Assembly: GCA_946407975.1 (NCBI GenBank)
Contig: CAMJQC010000006.1
Location: forward strand, 1-64,000
DNA from: an uncultured Bacteroidales bacterium
GTDB lineage: Bacteria; Bacteroidota; Bacteroidia; Bacteroidales; F082
Length of the DNA stretch: 64,000 bases
Reading direction: 5' to 3'
In this document: piece after piece, positions 9,547-17,019 of the stretch
Position numbering within the stretch: the first letter of the stretch is position 1
Layout of the letters: the number at the start of each line of letters is the position of its first letter
Notes under the pieces: generated by a model
What the model was told of the DNA's origin: nothing
The model's input: only the letters and a program-made list of their open reading frames with translations
The model's database searches: none
Position numbers and translations under genes: made by a program

Positions 9547-10185
9547 ATGGCAGAAACTAACAACGCCCAAAACAAGGGCAGAGGCAGAGGCCTGAAGGGC
9601 ATCGTCGTCATTTTAGCCATTATCGCACTACTCGTCATGTGGGGTGTTGGCGTTTACAACAATTTAGTTGGTCATCAGGAAGCGGTTGAGACCGCCGTCG
9701 GTAATGTCGAAAACGCTTATCAGGTGCGTGCCGACCTCATTCCCAACCTCGTCGCTACTGTGAAAGACTATGCCGACTTCGAACAAGAAACCCTGACAAA
9801 GGTTATCGAAGCTAGAGCCAAGGCGACACAGACCACTCTCGATCCGAGCAATCTTACTGAAGAACAACTGAAAGCTTTCAACGAAGCGCAAAGCGAAGTG
9901 TCGGGAGCCCTTTCCCGCCTGCTCGTTACGATTGAGCGCTACCCGGATCTTAAGGCCAATCAGAACTACCTTGACCTCCAGCAGAAACTGGAATCCTGCG
10001 AAAACGCCATTTCGAAGGCGAGAAAAGACTTCAACGAAACAGCCAAGACTTACAACACGTATCTGCGCCGTTTCCCGAACAATGTCATCGCCAACTTTGG
10101 CAACTTCGAGAAGAAGCCTTATTTCGAAGCCATTACCGAAGGTGCTGAAACGGCACCTAACGTAGGTGATCTTTTCAACAAATAA
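9547..10185 (+). CDS. lemA: LemA family membrane protein
   Basis: LemA proteins have an N-terminal membrane helix and a helical domain; their role is unknown, though they are linked to envelope stress in several bacteria. Here a Lys/Arg/Gly-rich N-terminus precedes one transmembrane segment (about residues 18-37, VVILAIIALLVMWGVGVY), followed by the typical YNNLVGHQEAVETAVGNVE, RADLIPNLV and YNTYLRRFPNNVIANF signatures. Length 212 is normal. The TPM-domain protein often encoded next to lemA is absent. A clear terminator follows. Confidence 0.93.
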   Translation: MAETNNAQNKGRGRGLKGIVVILAIIALLVMWGVGVYNNLVGHQEAVETAVGNVENAYQVRADLIPNLVATVKDYADFEQETLTKVIEARAKATQTTLDPSNLTEEQLKAFNEAQSEVSGALSRLLVTIERYPDLKANQNYLDLQQKLESCENAISKARKDFNETAKTYNTYLRRFPNNVIANFGNFEKKPYFEAITEGAETAPNVGDLFNK

Positions 10186-10206
10186 GACAGCATTTAGCCC
10201 TTTTAT

Positions 10207-10246
10207 GCATCTTCGCTGATATCAGCGAAGATGCTTTTTCTTTTTT
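10207..10246 (+). terminator. Rho-independent terminator after lemA
   Basis: A perfect 14-base inverted repeat (GCATCTTCGCTGAT and its complement, 10207-10234) is followed directly by a T-rich tract. Confidence 0.88.
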
Positions 10247-10346
10247 GTCCCATTTGTATTGGGACGAAAAACAAAAAATCATCTTTTTATAACATTTTTA
10301 TCCCAAAAAACGTCACTTTTGTCCCAAAAACGGTATTTTTCGTCAC
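10247..10346. repeat. Cluster of TCCCAA / TTGGGA boxes and CGTCAC repeats upstream of the SGNH operon
   Basis: GTCCCA at 10247-10252 faces TGGGAC at 10260-10265. TCCCAAAAAACG lies at 10301-10312 and TCCCAAAAACGG at 10322-10333; CGTCAC occurs at 10311-10316 and 10341-10346. All lie within 150 bases upstream of the promoter element at 10396. They could be operator sites; no regulator is known. Confidence 0.4.
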
Positions 10347-10395
10347 ATTCAACATTGCTGTATCACTTTTTTGCTGTTACCGCAAAAGGCCAAAG

Positions 10396-10404
10396 TATTT
10401 TTGC
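10396..10404 (+). promoter_or_regulatory. Promoter -7 element for the SGNH/acyl-CoA synthetase/DUF2147 operon
   Basis: TATTTTTGC, a full TAnnTTTGC match, 20 bases before the ATG at 10425. Confidence 0.6.
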
Positions 10405-10424
10405 AGCGAAAAAGTCAAGCAACT

Positions 10425-11153
10425 ATGAAGAACATGAAAAACATGATTTGCACTTTTGGAGATTCCATCATGAAGGGCATCGTTACTAAAGAGAAAGACG
10501 AGACAGGAAAACATAAATATACCATTTCGGACAATGGTTTCGTAAACCGTTGCGAACAGACGCTGGGCGTTACCATTCAGAACTTCGCCTGTTATGGTAG
10601 TACGACTTCACAAGGAATGAAATATATAGACCGACATGAAAAAAGCATTGAGGACGCCAAGTATGTCGTCTTCGAATATGGCGGTAACGACTGTGACCAC
10701 AACTGGAAAGAAGTGTCGGACGCTCCTCTGGAAGCACATTATCCTAAAATAATGCCCTCCGTCTTCATCCAGCAATACGAAGCGCTCATCAACAGGGTGA
10801 GAAACATGGACTGCCAGCCTGTAATTCTCTCGATGCCACTTATTGATCCCGACAAATTCTTCGATTTCCTTTCATCCGGATTAAACCGCGACAACATTCT
10901 CTCCTGGTTGGGAGGTCGCACCATGCGGCTCTATCAGTGGCACGAGATGTATAACGTCCAGTTGTTCAAAATGGCCCGACGACTGCAAGTTCCCATCATC
11001 GACATCACTACGCCTTTCCTCAACCAAGGCAACTACACCGATTATCTATGTGACGACGGCATCCATCCAAATGAAAAAGGCCACGCCTTGATTGCGGACA
11101 CTGTGACAAAAAGTGCTAACGACTACTTCAGCTTAAACCTGAGAGCCTCATAA
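10425..11153 (+). CDS. SGNH/GDSL-type esterase or lipase
   Basis: SGNH hydrolases remove acyl or acetyl groups from lipids or glycans. The blocks are visible: block I CTFGDSIMKG with the Ser nucleophile, block II Gly in CYGSTTS, block III YGGNDC, and block V DGIHPNEKGH giving the catalytic Asp and His. No signal peptide is seen from the chosen start (MKNMKNMICTFGDS), so it is probably cytoplasmic. Start 10425 is favoured since homology begins within ten residues and a promoter element lies 20 bases upstream. The acyl-CoA synthetase gene begins 13 bases after it ends, suggesting coupling of acyl release and re-activation (inference). Confidence 0.88.
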   Translation: MKNMKNMICTFGDSIMKGIVTKEKDETGKHKYTISDNGFVNRCEQTLGVTIQNFACYGSTTSQGMKYIDRHEKSIEDAKYVVFEYGGNDCDHNWKEVSDAPLEAHYPKIMPSVFIQQYEALINRVRNMDCQPVILSMPLIDPDKFFDFLSSGLNRDNILSWLGGRTMRLYQWHEMYNVQLFKMARRLQVPIIDITTPFLNQGNYTDYLCDDGIHPNEKGHALIADTVTKSANDYFSLNLRAS

Positions 11154-11166
11154 CACCTAAAAACAC

Positions 11167-12882
11167 ATGAGCAAGAATAAAAACTATCCCATCTATAAAA
11201 CCACTTATATCGACGACATGCGGTCGCTCGTCGAGGAAGCCGCCAAAAACTTCCCTAACCGCACCGCCCTCTCTTACAAAAAAGACCCAAATCAAAAGGA
11301 AGTGACCCGTGTCTCTTTTCCTGAATGGAGAGACGATGTCCGTCATCTTGGCACCGCCCTAATTGCCAATGGCTTTCGCGAAAAGCATATAGCGCTCGTC
11401 GGTGAAAACTCCTACGGCTGGTGCATAGCTTTCTTTGCCATTATGGCCATAGGGGCTGTAGTTGTACCCGTCGACAAAGACCTCACTCAGGAAGACATCG
11501 CCGGCATTATCAACACCACCGAGTGTGAAGCCCTGTTTTTTGGCAAGGGTGCCGAAAAGAAGGTCGCCCAAATCAAATCCAAACTGCCTCAGATAAAAGC
11601 CTTCTACGCCATTGGTGAAAAAAACAGCATAGAAGGAAGCGTCTCTCTATCGGAACTGCTCGAGAAAGGCAAAAAACGTTACGCAGAAGGTGACAACGCA
11701 TATTACGATTACAAGATCGACCCCAACCTTCTCGCCTCCATAGTCTATACCTCCGGCACCACCGGCAAGGGGAAGGGCGTCATGCTCTCGCAAAACAACA
11801 TCGGACAGGACATGACTTGCGGCATGTACAACTTCGCCATCACGCGCAAGACCCTACACGTTTTGCCCCCACATCACACTTTTGGCACCACTGTAAACTA
11901 CGTTGGTCATCTGGCTCAAGGCTCCGAAGTGTTCATCTCCAGCGGACTGCGTTATGTCGCAGATGAAATCCGCGAACAGCAGCCCACTCATCTCATCTTG
12001 GTCCCAGCCTTCGTCGAAGTGATGTACCGAAAGATCTGGGCTACCGCCAAAGCTACCCATAAAGCGGGCCTACTTAAGTTTTTGATTGCCATCAGCAACG
12101 CCTTGCGCAAAATCGGCATCGACGCCAGAAACACGCTTTTCGCATCCGTCAAGAAAGCCTTTGGCAGCAATCTCGAGCTCATCATCTGTGGCGGAGCTCG
12201 CCTCGATGAGGATATCATCAGGACTTTCGACGCCCTCGGCGTCACCATGCTTAACGGCTACGGTATCACCGAATGTGCCCCTCTCATCTCTGCCAACCGC
12301 AACAAATACCAGAAAAAAGGCAGCGTAGGGACGCCCATCATCGGCTGTCGCGTCAAAATAGCCAATCCCGATGAAAACGGCGATGGCGAAATTTGCGTTA
12401 AAGGCCCCAATGTGATGATGGGTTACTACAAAGACCATGAAGCCACAGCCGCAGCCTTCGATAGCGAAGGTTATTTCCATACCGGCGACTACGGCCATCT
12501 CGATGAAGAAGGCTGGATATACATCACGGGAAGGCTTAAGAACCTTATCATTCTGGCCAATGGCAAAAACGTCTATCCCGAGGAAATCGAAGCCTGTATT
12601 GAAAAGGTCCCTGGTGTAAACGAAGTAGTCGTTTATGAAGGCAAGAGCACGAAATTCCATCAAAAGGCCGTCATTACCGCTGAAATCTATCCTAATCAGG
12701 AGGTGCTTGATCGGATGGGAGTCGATGATGCCGATGCATACTTCCATTCCGAAATCAAGAAAATCAACGACAAAATGCCTGCCTATAAATCCGTGAAGTT
12801 CATAAAGCTTAGAGACACAGAGTTCGAAAAGAACACTTCCCGAAAAATCGTAAGATTTGCCATCGACAAAAGCATTGATTAA
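11167..12882 (+). CDS. AMP-forming acyl-CoA synthetase (long-chain fatty acid-CoA ligase type)
   Basis: Activates a carboxylic acid to acyl-AMP and then acyl-CoA. Family motifs in order: P-loop YTSGTTGKGKGVML from residue 194, GYGITECAP, YFHTGDYG, and the C-terminal hinge GRLKNLIILANGKNVYPEE, with the catalytic Lys near the end in NTSRKIVR. Length 571. The ANL-superfamily assignment is certain; long-chain fatty acid preference is inferred from the hinge and from the lipid-like context with the SGNH hydrolase 13 bases upstream. DUF2147 follows after 23 bases. Confidence 0.92.
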   Translation: MSKNKNYPIYKTTYIDDMRSLVEEAAKNFPNRTALSYKKDPNQKEVTRVSFPEWRDDVRHLGTALIANGFREKHIALVGENSYGWCIAFFAIMAIGAVVVPVDKDLTQEDIAGIINTTECEALFFGKGAEKKVAQIKSKLPQIKAFYAIGEKNSIEGSVSLSELLEKGKKRYAEGDNAYYDYKIDPNLLASIVYTSGTTGKGKGVMLSQNNIGQDMTCGMYNFAITRKTLHVLPPHHTFGTTVNYVGHLAQGSEVFISSGLRYVADEIREQQPTHLILVPAFVEVMYRKIWATAKATHKAGLLKFLIAISNALRKIGIDARNTLFASVKKAFGSNLELIICGGARLDEDIIRTFDALGVTMLNGYGITECAPLISANRNKYQKKGSVGTPIIGCRVKIANPDENGDGEICVKGPNVMMGYYKDHEATAAAFDSEGYFHTGDYGHLDEEGWIYITGRLKNLIILANGKNVYPEEIEACIEKVPGVNEVVVYEGKSTKFHQKAVITAEIYPNQEVLDRMGVDDADAYFHSEIKKINDKMPAYKSVKFIKLRDTEFEKNTSRKIVRFAIDKSID

Positions 12883-12905
12883 TCACTGTTAAAAACCAAA
12901 TACAC

Positions 12906-13364
12906 ATGAAAAAGACACTTATTTTCTTCTTTAGCCTTTTATTCTCCTCCCTAGTGTTTGCCCAAACGAAAGGTGACAACTCTGTTGCCAACAGCATCGT
13001 CGGCGAATACGAAGCCGTTCAAAACAAGGACCATTTCAAAGTGCGCATAACCAAAAACACTGATGGCAGTTTCAAAGGACAGATTTATTGGATGGAAATC
13101 GACAAAGACGATAACGGCAAGAAACTCTTGGACGACAAAAATCCCGACAAGAACCTCCGCTCCCAACCTGCCGACCGCATCGTCTTGTTCGACGGACTGA
13201 AATACGATGCCAAGAAAAAAGTTTGGAACGACACTAAAATCTACGATCCGCAACGCGGTCTGCGGGCTAAAATGACCTGTTCCTTCCAGCCTGACGGCCG
13301 ACTGATGCTGAAAGGCACCGTGCTTGGCATAGGCGAGAAGGTGTATTGGAAGAAAATCAAATAG
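12906..13364 (+). CDS. Secreted DUF2147 protein
   Basis: A 152-residue exported protein: Sec signal peptide ending at VFAQ, then the DUF2147 beta-rich domain with VGEYEAVQNKDHFKVRI, FKGQIYWME and the ending LKGTVLGIGEKVYWKKIK. Family function is unknown; relatives are small periplasmic lipocalin-like proteins. It lies 23 bases after the acyl-CoA synthetase, so it may bind a lipid-like ligand of that pathway (inference). A hairpin follows. Confidence 0.85.
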   Translation: MKKTLIFFFSLLFSSLVFAQTKGDNSVANSIVGEYEAVQNKDHFKVRITKNTDGSFKGQIYWMEIDKDDNGKKLLDDKNPDKNLRSQPADRIVLFDGLKYDAKKKVWNDTKIYDPQRGLRAKMTCSFQPDGRLMLKGTVLGIGEKVYWKKIK

Positions 13365-13388
13365 ACATCATCTAGCATTTCAATACCC

Positions 13389-13436
13389 GTGTTGCCGAGA
13401 AAGCCTATCAGAAGGCCGTATCGGCAACACTATTTT
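13389..13436 (+). terminator. Probable terminator after the DUF2147 gene
   Basis: Ten-base arms GTGTTGCCGA (13389-13398) and TCGGCAACAC (13421-13430), with an inner GCC/GGC pair, followed by a short T-rich stretch (TATTTTC). Confidence 0.65.
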
Positions 13437-13441
13437 CATCA

Positions 13442-13481
13442 TGAAAAAAACAAAAAATGACGGCAACTATCGTTACCGTCA
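13442..13481 (-). terminator. Terminator of the tRNA-Pro gene
   Basis: On the minus strand, arms TGACGGTAAC and GTTGCCGTCA (13458-13481) are followed by a long T-rich tract (13442-13457). It lies 10 bases past the tRNA 3' end. Confidence 0.8.
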
Positions 13482-13490
13482 TTGAAACCG

Positions 13491-13564
13491 TCGGAGTGGC
13501 CCGACTCGAACGGGCGACCGCTTGCACCCCATGCAAGAATGCTAGCCAACTGCACCACACCCCG
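13491..13564 (-). tRNA. tRNA-Pro (anticodon GGG)
   Basis: Folding the minus strand gives a 74-base cloverleaf: acceptor CGGGGTG pairs with CACTCCG (one G-U), the T arm is GCCCG-TTCGAGT-CGGGC, and the anticodon stem CTTGC/GCAAG closes the loop ATGGGGT, giving anticodon GGG at 13528-13530. The discriminator base is A and CCA is not encoded, so CCA must be added later. A strong terminator follows on the same strand. No other tRNA is seen in the window. Confidence 0.95.
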
Positions 13565-13626
13565 ATTTTTGCGCTGCAAAGATAAGAAGGATTTTTGAAT
13601 AAAATTCTCTTTTAAGCAAAAAAAGT

Positions 13627-13635
13627 TATCTTTGC
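13627..13635 (+). promoter_or_regulatory. Promoter -7 element for trxB
   Basis: TATCTTTGC, a full TAnnTTTGC match, 33 bases before the trxB ATG. Confidence 0.6.
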
Positions 13636-13668
13636 AGAAAATAAGTTCTTTCTTAAACAAAAATCACT

Positions 13669-14610
13669 ATGGAACACACAGAATGCCTGATTATTGGATC
13701 AGGTCCGGCTGGCTATACTGCAGCCATCTATACTTGTCGCGCCGACATCAAAACCGTCGTTTACGAAGGGATACAGCCTGGCGGGCAACTTACACAAACA
13801 ACCGAAATCGAGAACTTTCCAGGCTATCCTAAGGGCATCAATGGTCCCGATATGATGGACGACATAAGACAACAGGCAGAACGTTTTGGCGCTGACATAC
13901 GCATGGGTGAAATCACCGCTATCGACGCCTCAGAAAGACCCTTCAAAGTCAGCACAGAATATAATGGCGACATCTTGGCAGACGCCATCATTGTTGCTAC
14001 GGGCGCTTCGGCACGCTATCTTGGGCTCCCTTCAGAAGAAGAATTCAAGGGTGGTGGCGTATCGGCCTGCGCTACCTGTGACGGTTTCTTCTACAAAGGC
14101 AAAGACGTCGCCGTTGTCGGTGGCGGCGATACCGCATGCGAAGACGCCACCTACCTTGCCAAACTTTGCAACAAAGTCTACCTGATCGTCCGCCGTGACG
14201 TGCTGCGCGCCTCCAAAGCGATGCAACACCGCGTGCTCAACACCCCAAATATCGAAGTCTTGTGGAAACACCAGACCAAAGAACTCTTCGGCGAACAGCA
14301 AGGCTTCATGAAGAAGCTGAAAGGCGCCGTTCTCTATCATAGCGACACTAAAGAAGAACGCACCATCAACATTGACGGTTTCTTCGTCGCCATCGGTCAC
14401 ATTCCGAACACCGACATCTTCAAAGGCCTCCTTGACATGGATTCGGAAGGCTATATCATCACCAAACCAAAATCGACAGCCACGAACGTAGATGGCATTT
14501 TCGCTTGCGGTGATTGTCAGGACCGCACCTACCGACAGGCTATCGTAGCCGCTGGCACTGGCGCTATGGCGGGGATTGAGGTAGAAAGATACCTGATGAG
14601 TGGGAAGTAA
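13669..14610 (+). CDS. trxB: Thioredoxin-disulfide reductase
   Basis: Cytoplasmic flavoprotein that passes electrons from NADPH to thioredoxin. FAD-binding GSGPAGYTAA lies near residues 10-19, the redox-active CATC at 134-137, the NADPH-binding VGGGDTACEDA near 150-160, and the C-terminal FAD motif FACGDCQD. Length 313 is typical. It has its own promoter element and no close same-strand partner; the inverted-repeat element starts five bases after its stop. Confidence 0.97.
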   Translation: MEHTECLIIGSGPAGYTAAIYTCRADIKTVVYEGIQPGGQLTQTTEIENFPGYPKGINGPDMMDDIRQQAERFGADIRMGEITAIDASERPFKVSTEYNGDILADAIIVATGASARYLGLPSEEEFKGGGVSACATCDGFFYKGKDVAVVGGGDTACEDATYLAKLCNKVYLIVRRDVLRASKAMQHRVLNTPNIEVLWKHQTKELFGEQQGFMKKLKGAVLYHSDTKEERTINIDGFFVAIGHIPNTDIFKGLLDMDSEGYIITKPKSTATNVDGIFACGDCQDRTYRQAIVAAGTGAMAGIEVERYLMSGK

Positions 14611-14614
14611 TATG

Positions 14615-14912
14615 AACAATAATTACCAATAATTATCAGAAATTACTTCACATAAAAGGGGACAGCAGTCATAATGATTGTTGGAAATTATCTGAAAAAA
14701 GCGATGGCTAAGAATTACTCCAAGATTGTTTATCAAATCATTGGGGCAGCAATGGAGGTCATAATTTCGAAGAACCTCATCTTCACTCCGAACGGTTTGT
14801 TTTTGATAAAGAAACGAACACCTGTCATTTTGCAGACAAAGATCTGAACCCGTTGAATTACAAATAAACATTCCATCGGCATTATTGTTGACAATTATTG
14901 ATAATTATTGTT
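14615..14912. mobile_element. Decayed element bounded by 23-base inverted repeats
   Basis: The stretch between trxB and the GSCFA gene is almost exactly filled by a 298-base segment whose ends are inverted copies: 14615-14637 (AACAATAATTACCAATAATT...) and 14890-14912 (its complement with 21 of 23 matches). Inside lies a short frame resembling the start of a GxxExxY-family protein. This has the size and shape of a small non-autonomous element or a relic of a mobile GxxExxY gene. No clear target duplication was found. Confidence 0.5.
14704..14847 (+). pseudogene. Remnant of a GxxExxY-like protein gene
   Basis: A 47-codon frame reads MAKNYSKIVYQIIGAAMEV and then diverges, ending in TGA. The part YSKIVYQIIGAAMEV resembles the N-terminal helix of GxxExxY proteins, which normally continues with a VHxxLGxGLLE motif; that motif is missing here. 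I read it as a truncated, frameshifted relic within the inverted-repeat element. The similarity is recalled by eye, not searched. Confidence 0.4.
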
Positions 14913-14918
14913 TAAAAA

Positions 14919-15872
14919 ATGATCCTATCTACTAAAACCGCCATCGCTCCCGTCAATAATCCTATCGTCTATGGCGATGGGATACTCTTTTTAGGTTCCT
15001 GCTTTGCCGATGAAGTAGGCAGTCTTAGCAAAGGATTGGGCTTCAATGCAATGGTAAACCCTTTTGGCGTTTTGTTTAATCCGAAAAGCATTGCCAATGC
15101 TGTTGAAAGGTTGAGCCGCAATATTCCTTTTACCCATAATGACGTGATAAAGGTAAATGATGAATTCTACTGCACCTTTAGCCATGGAACAGCGTTTTGG
15201 CAACAGGACAAAAAGACTTTGCTTGACAAGGTTAACGATGACTTGGAAACGGCCAGCCGACATTTCAAAAACGCCAGCCACATCGTCATCAGTCTCGGCA
15301 CTTCATGGGTCTACCAACATAAGGAAAGTGGCAAGATCGTCGCCAACTGTCACAAGATGCCAGCCAACCTGTTTGAACGCTGTTTTATGAGCGTTCAGCA
15401 GACGTCTGAATGCCTTTCCCAAATGCTAAACCAGCATCCCGACAAACATTTTATCTTTACTGTTTCACCCCTGCGCCATCTCAAGGACGGCCTGCATGAA
15501 AACCAACTCAGCAAAGCTTCGTTGCTTTTGGCGGTGGAACAAGTTTGCAAAAAATCCGACAACGCCTATTATTTTCCGGCCTACGAAATTATGATGGACG
15601 AATTGCGTGACTACCGCTTCTACAAAGAAGATATGATACACCCCTCCGAGCAAGCCGTGGAATACATCTGGGAAAAGTTTGTCGACTTCGCTATTGCTGA
15701 TAGCGAGCGTCCTGTCATGCTACAGGCTGGCGAACTAAAACAAATGTACCAGCATCACGCCTTCTTCCCCGAAAGCAAGTCTTACCAAAGCTTTATCGAA
15801 ATACGGAACCAGAAAGTACAACAGTTAAAAGAGCGTTTTCCAGCCGTCGTTATAGAGAACCTGTTACGATAA
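14919..15872 (+). CDS. GSCFA-domain protein
   Basis: GSCFA proteins are SGNH-hydrolase-like proteins of unknown substrate, named for a motif seen here as LGSCFADEVG (GSCFA at residues 26-30). Other conserved parts are NPFGVLFNP, SHGTAFW, SLGTSWVY, FTVSPLRHLKDG and DMIHPSEQAV, the last resembling the SGNH block V with Asp and His. It has 317 residues and no signal peptide, so it is likely cytoplasmic. It begins six bases after the right inverted repeat of the decayed element, so its promoter may lie inside that element. Confidence 0.9.
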   Translation: MILSTKTAIAPVNNPIVYGDGILFLGSCFADEVGSLSKGLGFNAMVNPFGVLFNPKSIANAVERLSRNIPFTHNDVIKVNDEFYCTFSHGTAFWQQDKKTLLDKVNDDLETASRHFKNASHIVISLGTSWVYQHKESGKIVANCHKMPANLFERCFMSVQQTSECLSQMLNQHPDKHFIFTVSPLRHLKDGLHENQLSKASLLLAVEQVCKKSDNAYYFPAYEIMMDELRDYRFYKEDMIHPSEQAVEYIWEKFVDFAIADSERPVMLQAGELKQMYQHHAFFPESKSYQSFIEIRNQKVQQLKERFPAVVIENLLR

Positions 15873-15976
15873 TTCGGCTCTGTATACGTAAACTGAGAAT
15901 AAGCACAATACGAAAACCTATTATAACAACAATGTCCGTTCGCTTTTTAAAATATTGAGCGGACAAGTCCAGGTAA

Positions 15977-17005
15977 TTAATCCTTTGCAAACAGATCGAT
16001 GTAGTCTTTTCCTTCGGGTGTTGGGGGAAGGTCCTCTTCAGAAACAGCTGTGAAAACGTAAACCAGTTCCTTTTCAGTCTTAGCCTCTCTTATATATTGT
16101 CGCTTCAACTTCGGTTTAATTCCCGATAGACCAAGGATTCCCTCCATCTTTTGCCGAAGCGTTTTCTCAGGGGTATCGCCGAAAGCCACGTGCCACCAAT
16201 AGAGTCCTATAGTCTTCCCTTGTCCATTGATGACGTGCAGATGTATCACGGGGTGCAGCATCTTCTTTCCACGATGCAGTTCCGTATTCAACCCCCTGCC
16301 CACGATATTGCCGCGCTCGTTGACAATAGGCAAAAACTCCAAGAAATCCACCTCAGGATTAAACAGGCGAGGTTTCTCCACTTCGGAAGATGACAGGTCG
16401 TTTTCTTCGTCCTGTACCACTGGTTGCACCTGTGCAATCTGCACAGGTTCCTTTATGGTGGTTTGGGGACTTATTCTTTCTATAGCCTGCGATGATTCCC
16501 GTTGTTTTTCACGTGCCATCTGCGTGAGTGGCATCGGCTCAAACGACACTTCCTCCACCATGATCCTCTCCACGCCTCCTGGCCCTTGCAGTTCAAAGAC
16601 GTCTCCCACTCTCTTCCCTGCCAATGACTTGGCAAGAGGAGAGATGAACGAAATAAGACCCTTGTTCACGTCAGCCTCATCTACCCCTACAATCCTCACC
16701 ACACGCCCGTTGTAGCGCACCCAGGCTCCAAAACTCACCATACCCTTTTTGGCTTTGGACAGATCGACTTCCACTGCGCTACTGATCCGGCTAATGAGCA
16801 ACTTCATCTTTGCTTCAATGAAGTTGCTCATAATGTAATTGTCGCCTGTTTTGGCACGCTCTGTCTCAAGGCATTTCAGTTCTTCGTTAAGAGCTGCAAG
16901 TCCTTCCTTTGTGACATAATTCGGCACGCCTTCTGGCAAGTAGGCCCTCGGCGGCACCATAGGAATCGCTTCCTGATCGCCTTCTTTGATGAAACCTCTA
17001 CTCAT
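15977..17005 (-). CDS. Gre-like domain fused to a degenerate Nudix domain
   Basis: Two-part protein of 342 residues. Residues 29-155 match the GreA/GreB family: YVTKEGLAALNEELKCLE, a short coiled coil, then the C-terminal FKBP-like part with IVGVDEADVNKGLISFISP and GKRVGDVFEL. The coiled coil is about a dozen residues shorter than in GreA and lacks the acidic tip (DLSENAEY-like) needed for RNA cleavage. After a polar linker (156-218), residues 219-342 resemble IPP-isomerase-type Nudix proteins (FLPIVNERGNIVGRGLNTE, LHPVIHLHVIN, KELVYVF). The Nudix box is ruined: residues 276-293 read GDTPEKTLRQKMEGILGL, losing the metal-binding Glu pair. Probably an RNA-polymerase-binding regulator without hydrolase activity (inference). 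It starts 14 bases after the S46 peptidase gene. Confidence 0.75.
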   Translation of the reverse strand: MSRGFIKEGDQEAIPMVPPRAYLPEGVPNYVTKEGLAALNEELKCLETERAKTGDNYIMSNFIEAKMKLLISRISSAVEVDLSKAKKGMVSFGAWVRYNGRVVRIVGVDEADVNKGLISFISPLAKSLAGKRVGDVFELQGPGGVERIMVEEVSFEPMPLTQMAREKQRESSQAIERISPQTTIKEPVQIAQVQPVVQDEENDLSSSEVEKPRLFNPEVDFLEFLPIVNERGNIVGRGLNTELHRGKKMLHPVIHLHVINGQGKTIGLYWWHVAFGDTPEKTLRQKMEGILGLSGIKPKLKRQYIREAKTEKELVYVFTAVSEEDLPPTPEGKDYIDLFAKD

Positions 17006-17019
17006 CTGAGAGGAATCCC

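Noticed and set aside
14623-14871. Minus-strand frame of 82 codons in the trxB-GSCFA gap
   Set aside because: Cys- and Asn-rich reading through the inverted-repeat element with no family features; explained better as the decayed element.
15929-15965. Possible hairpin GTCCG...CGGAC between the GSCFA and Gre/Nudix genes
   Set aside because: Short arms with a bulge and no T-run on either side; not convincing as a terminator.
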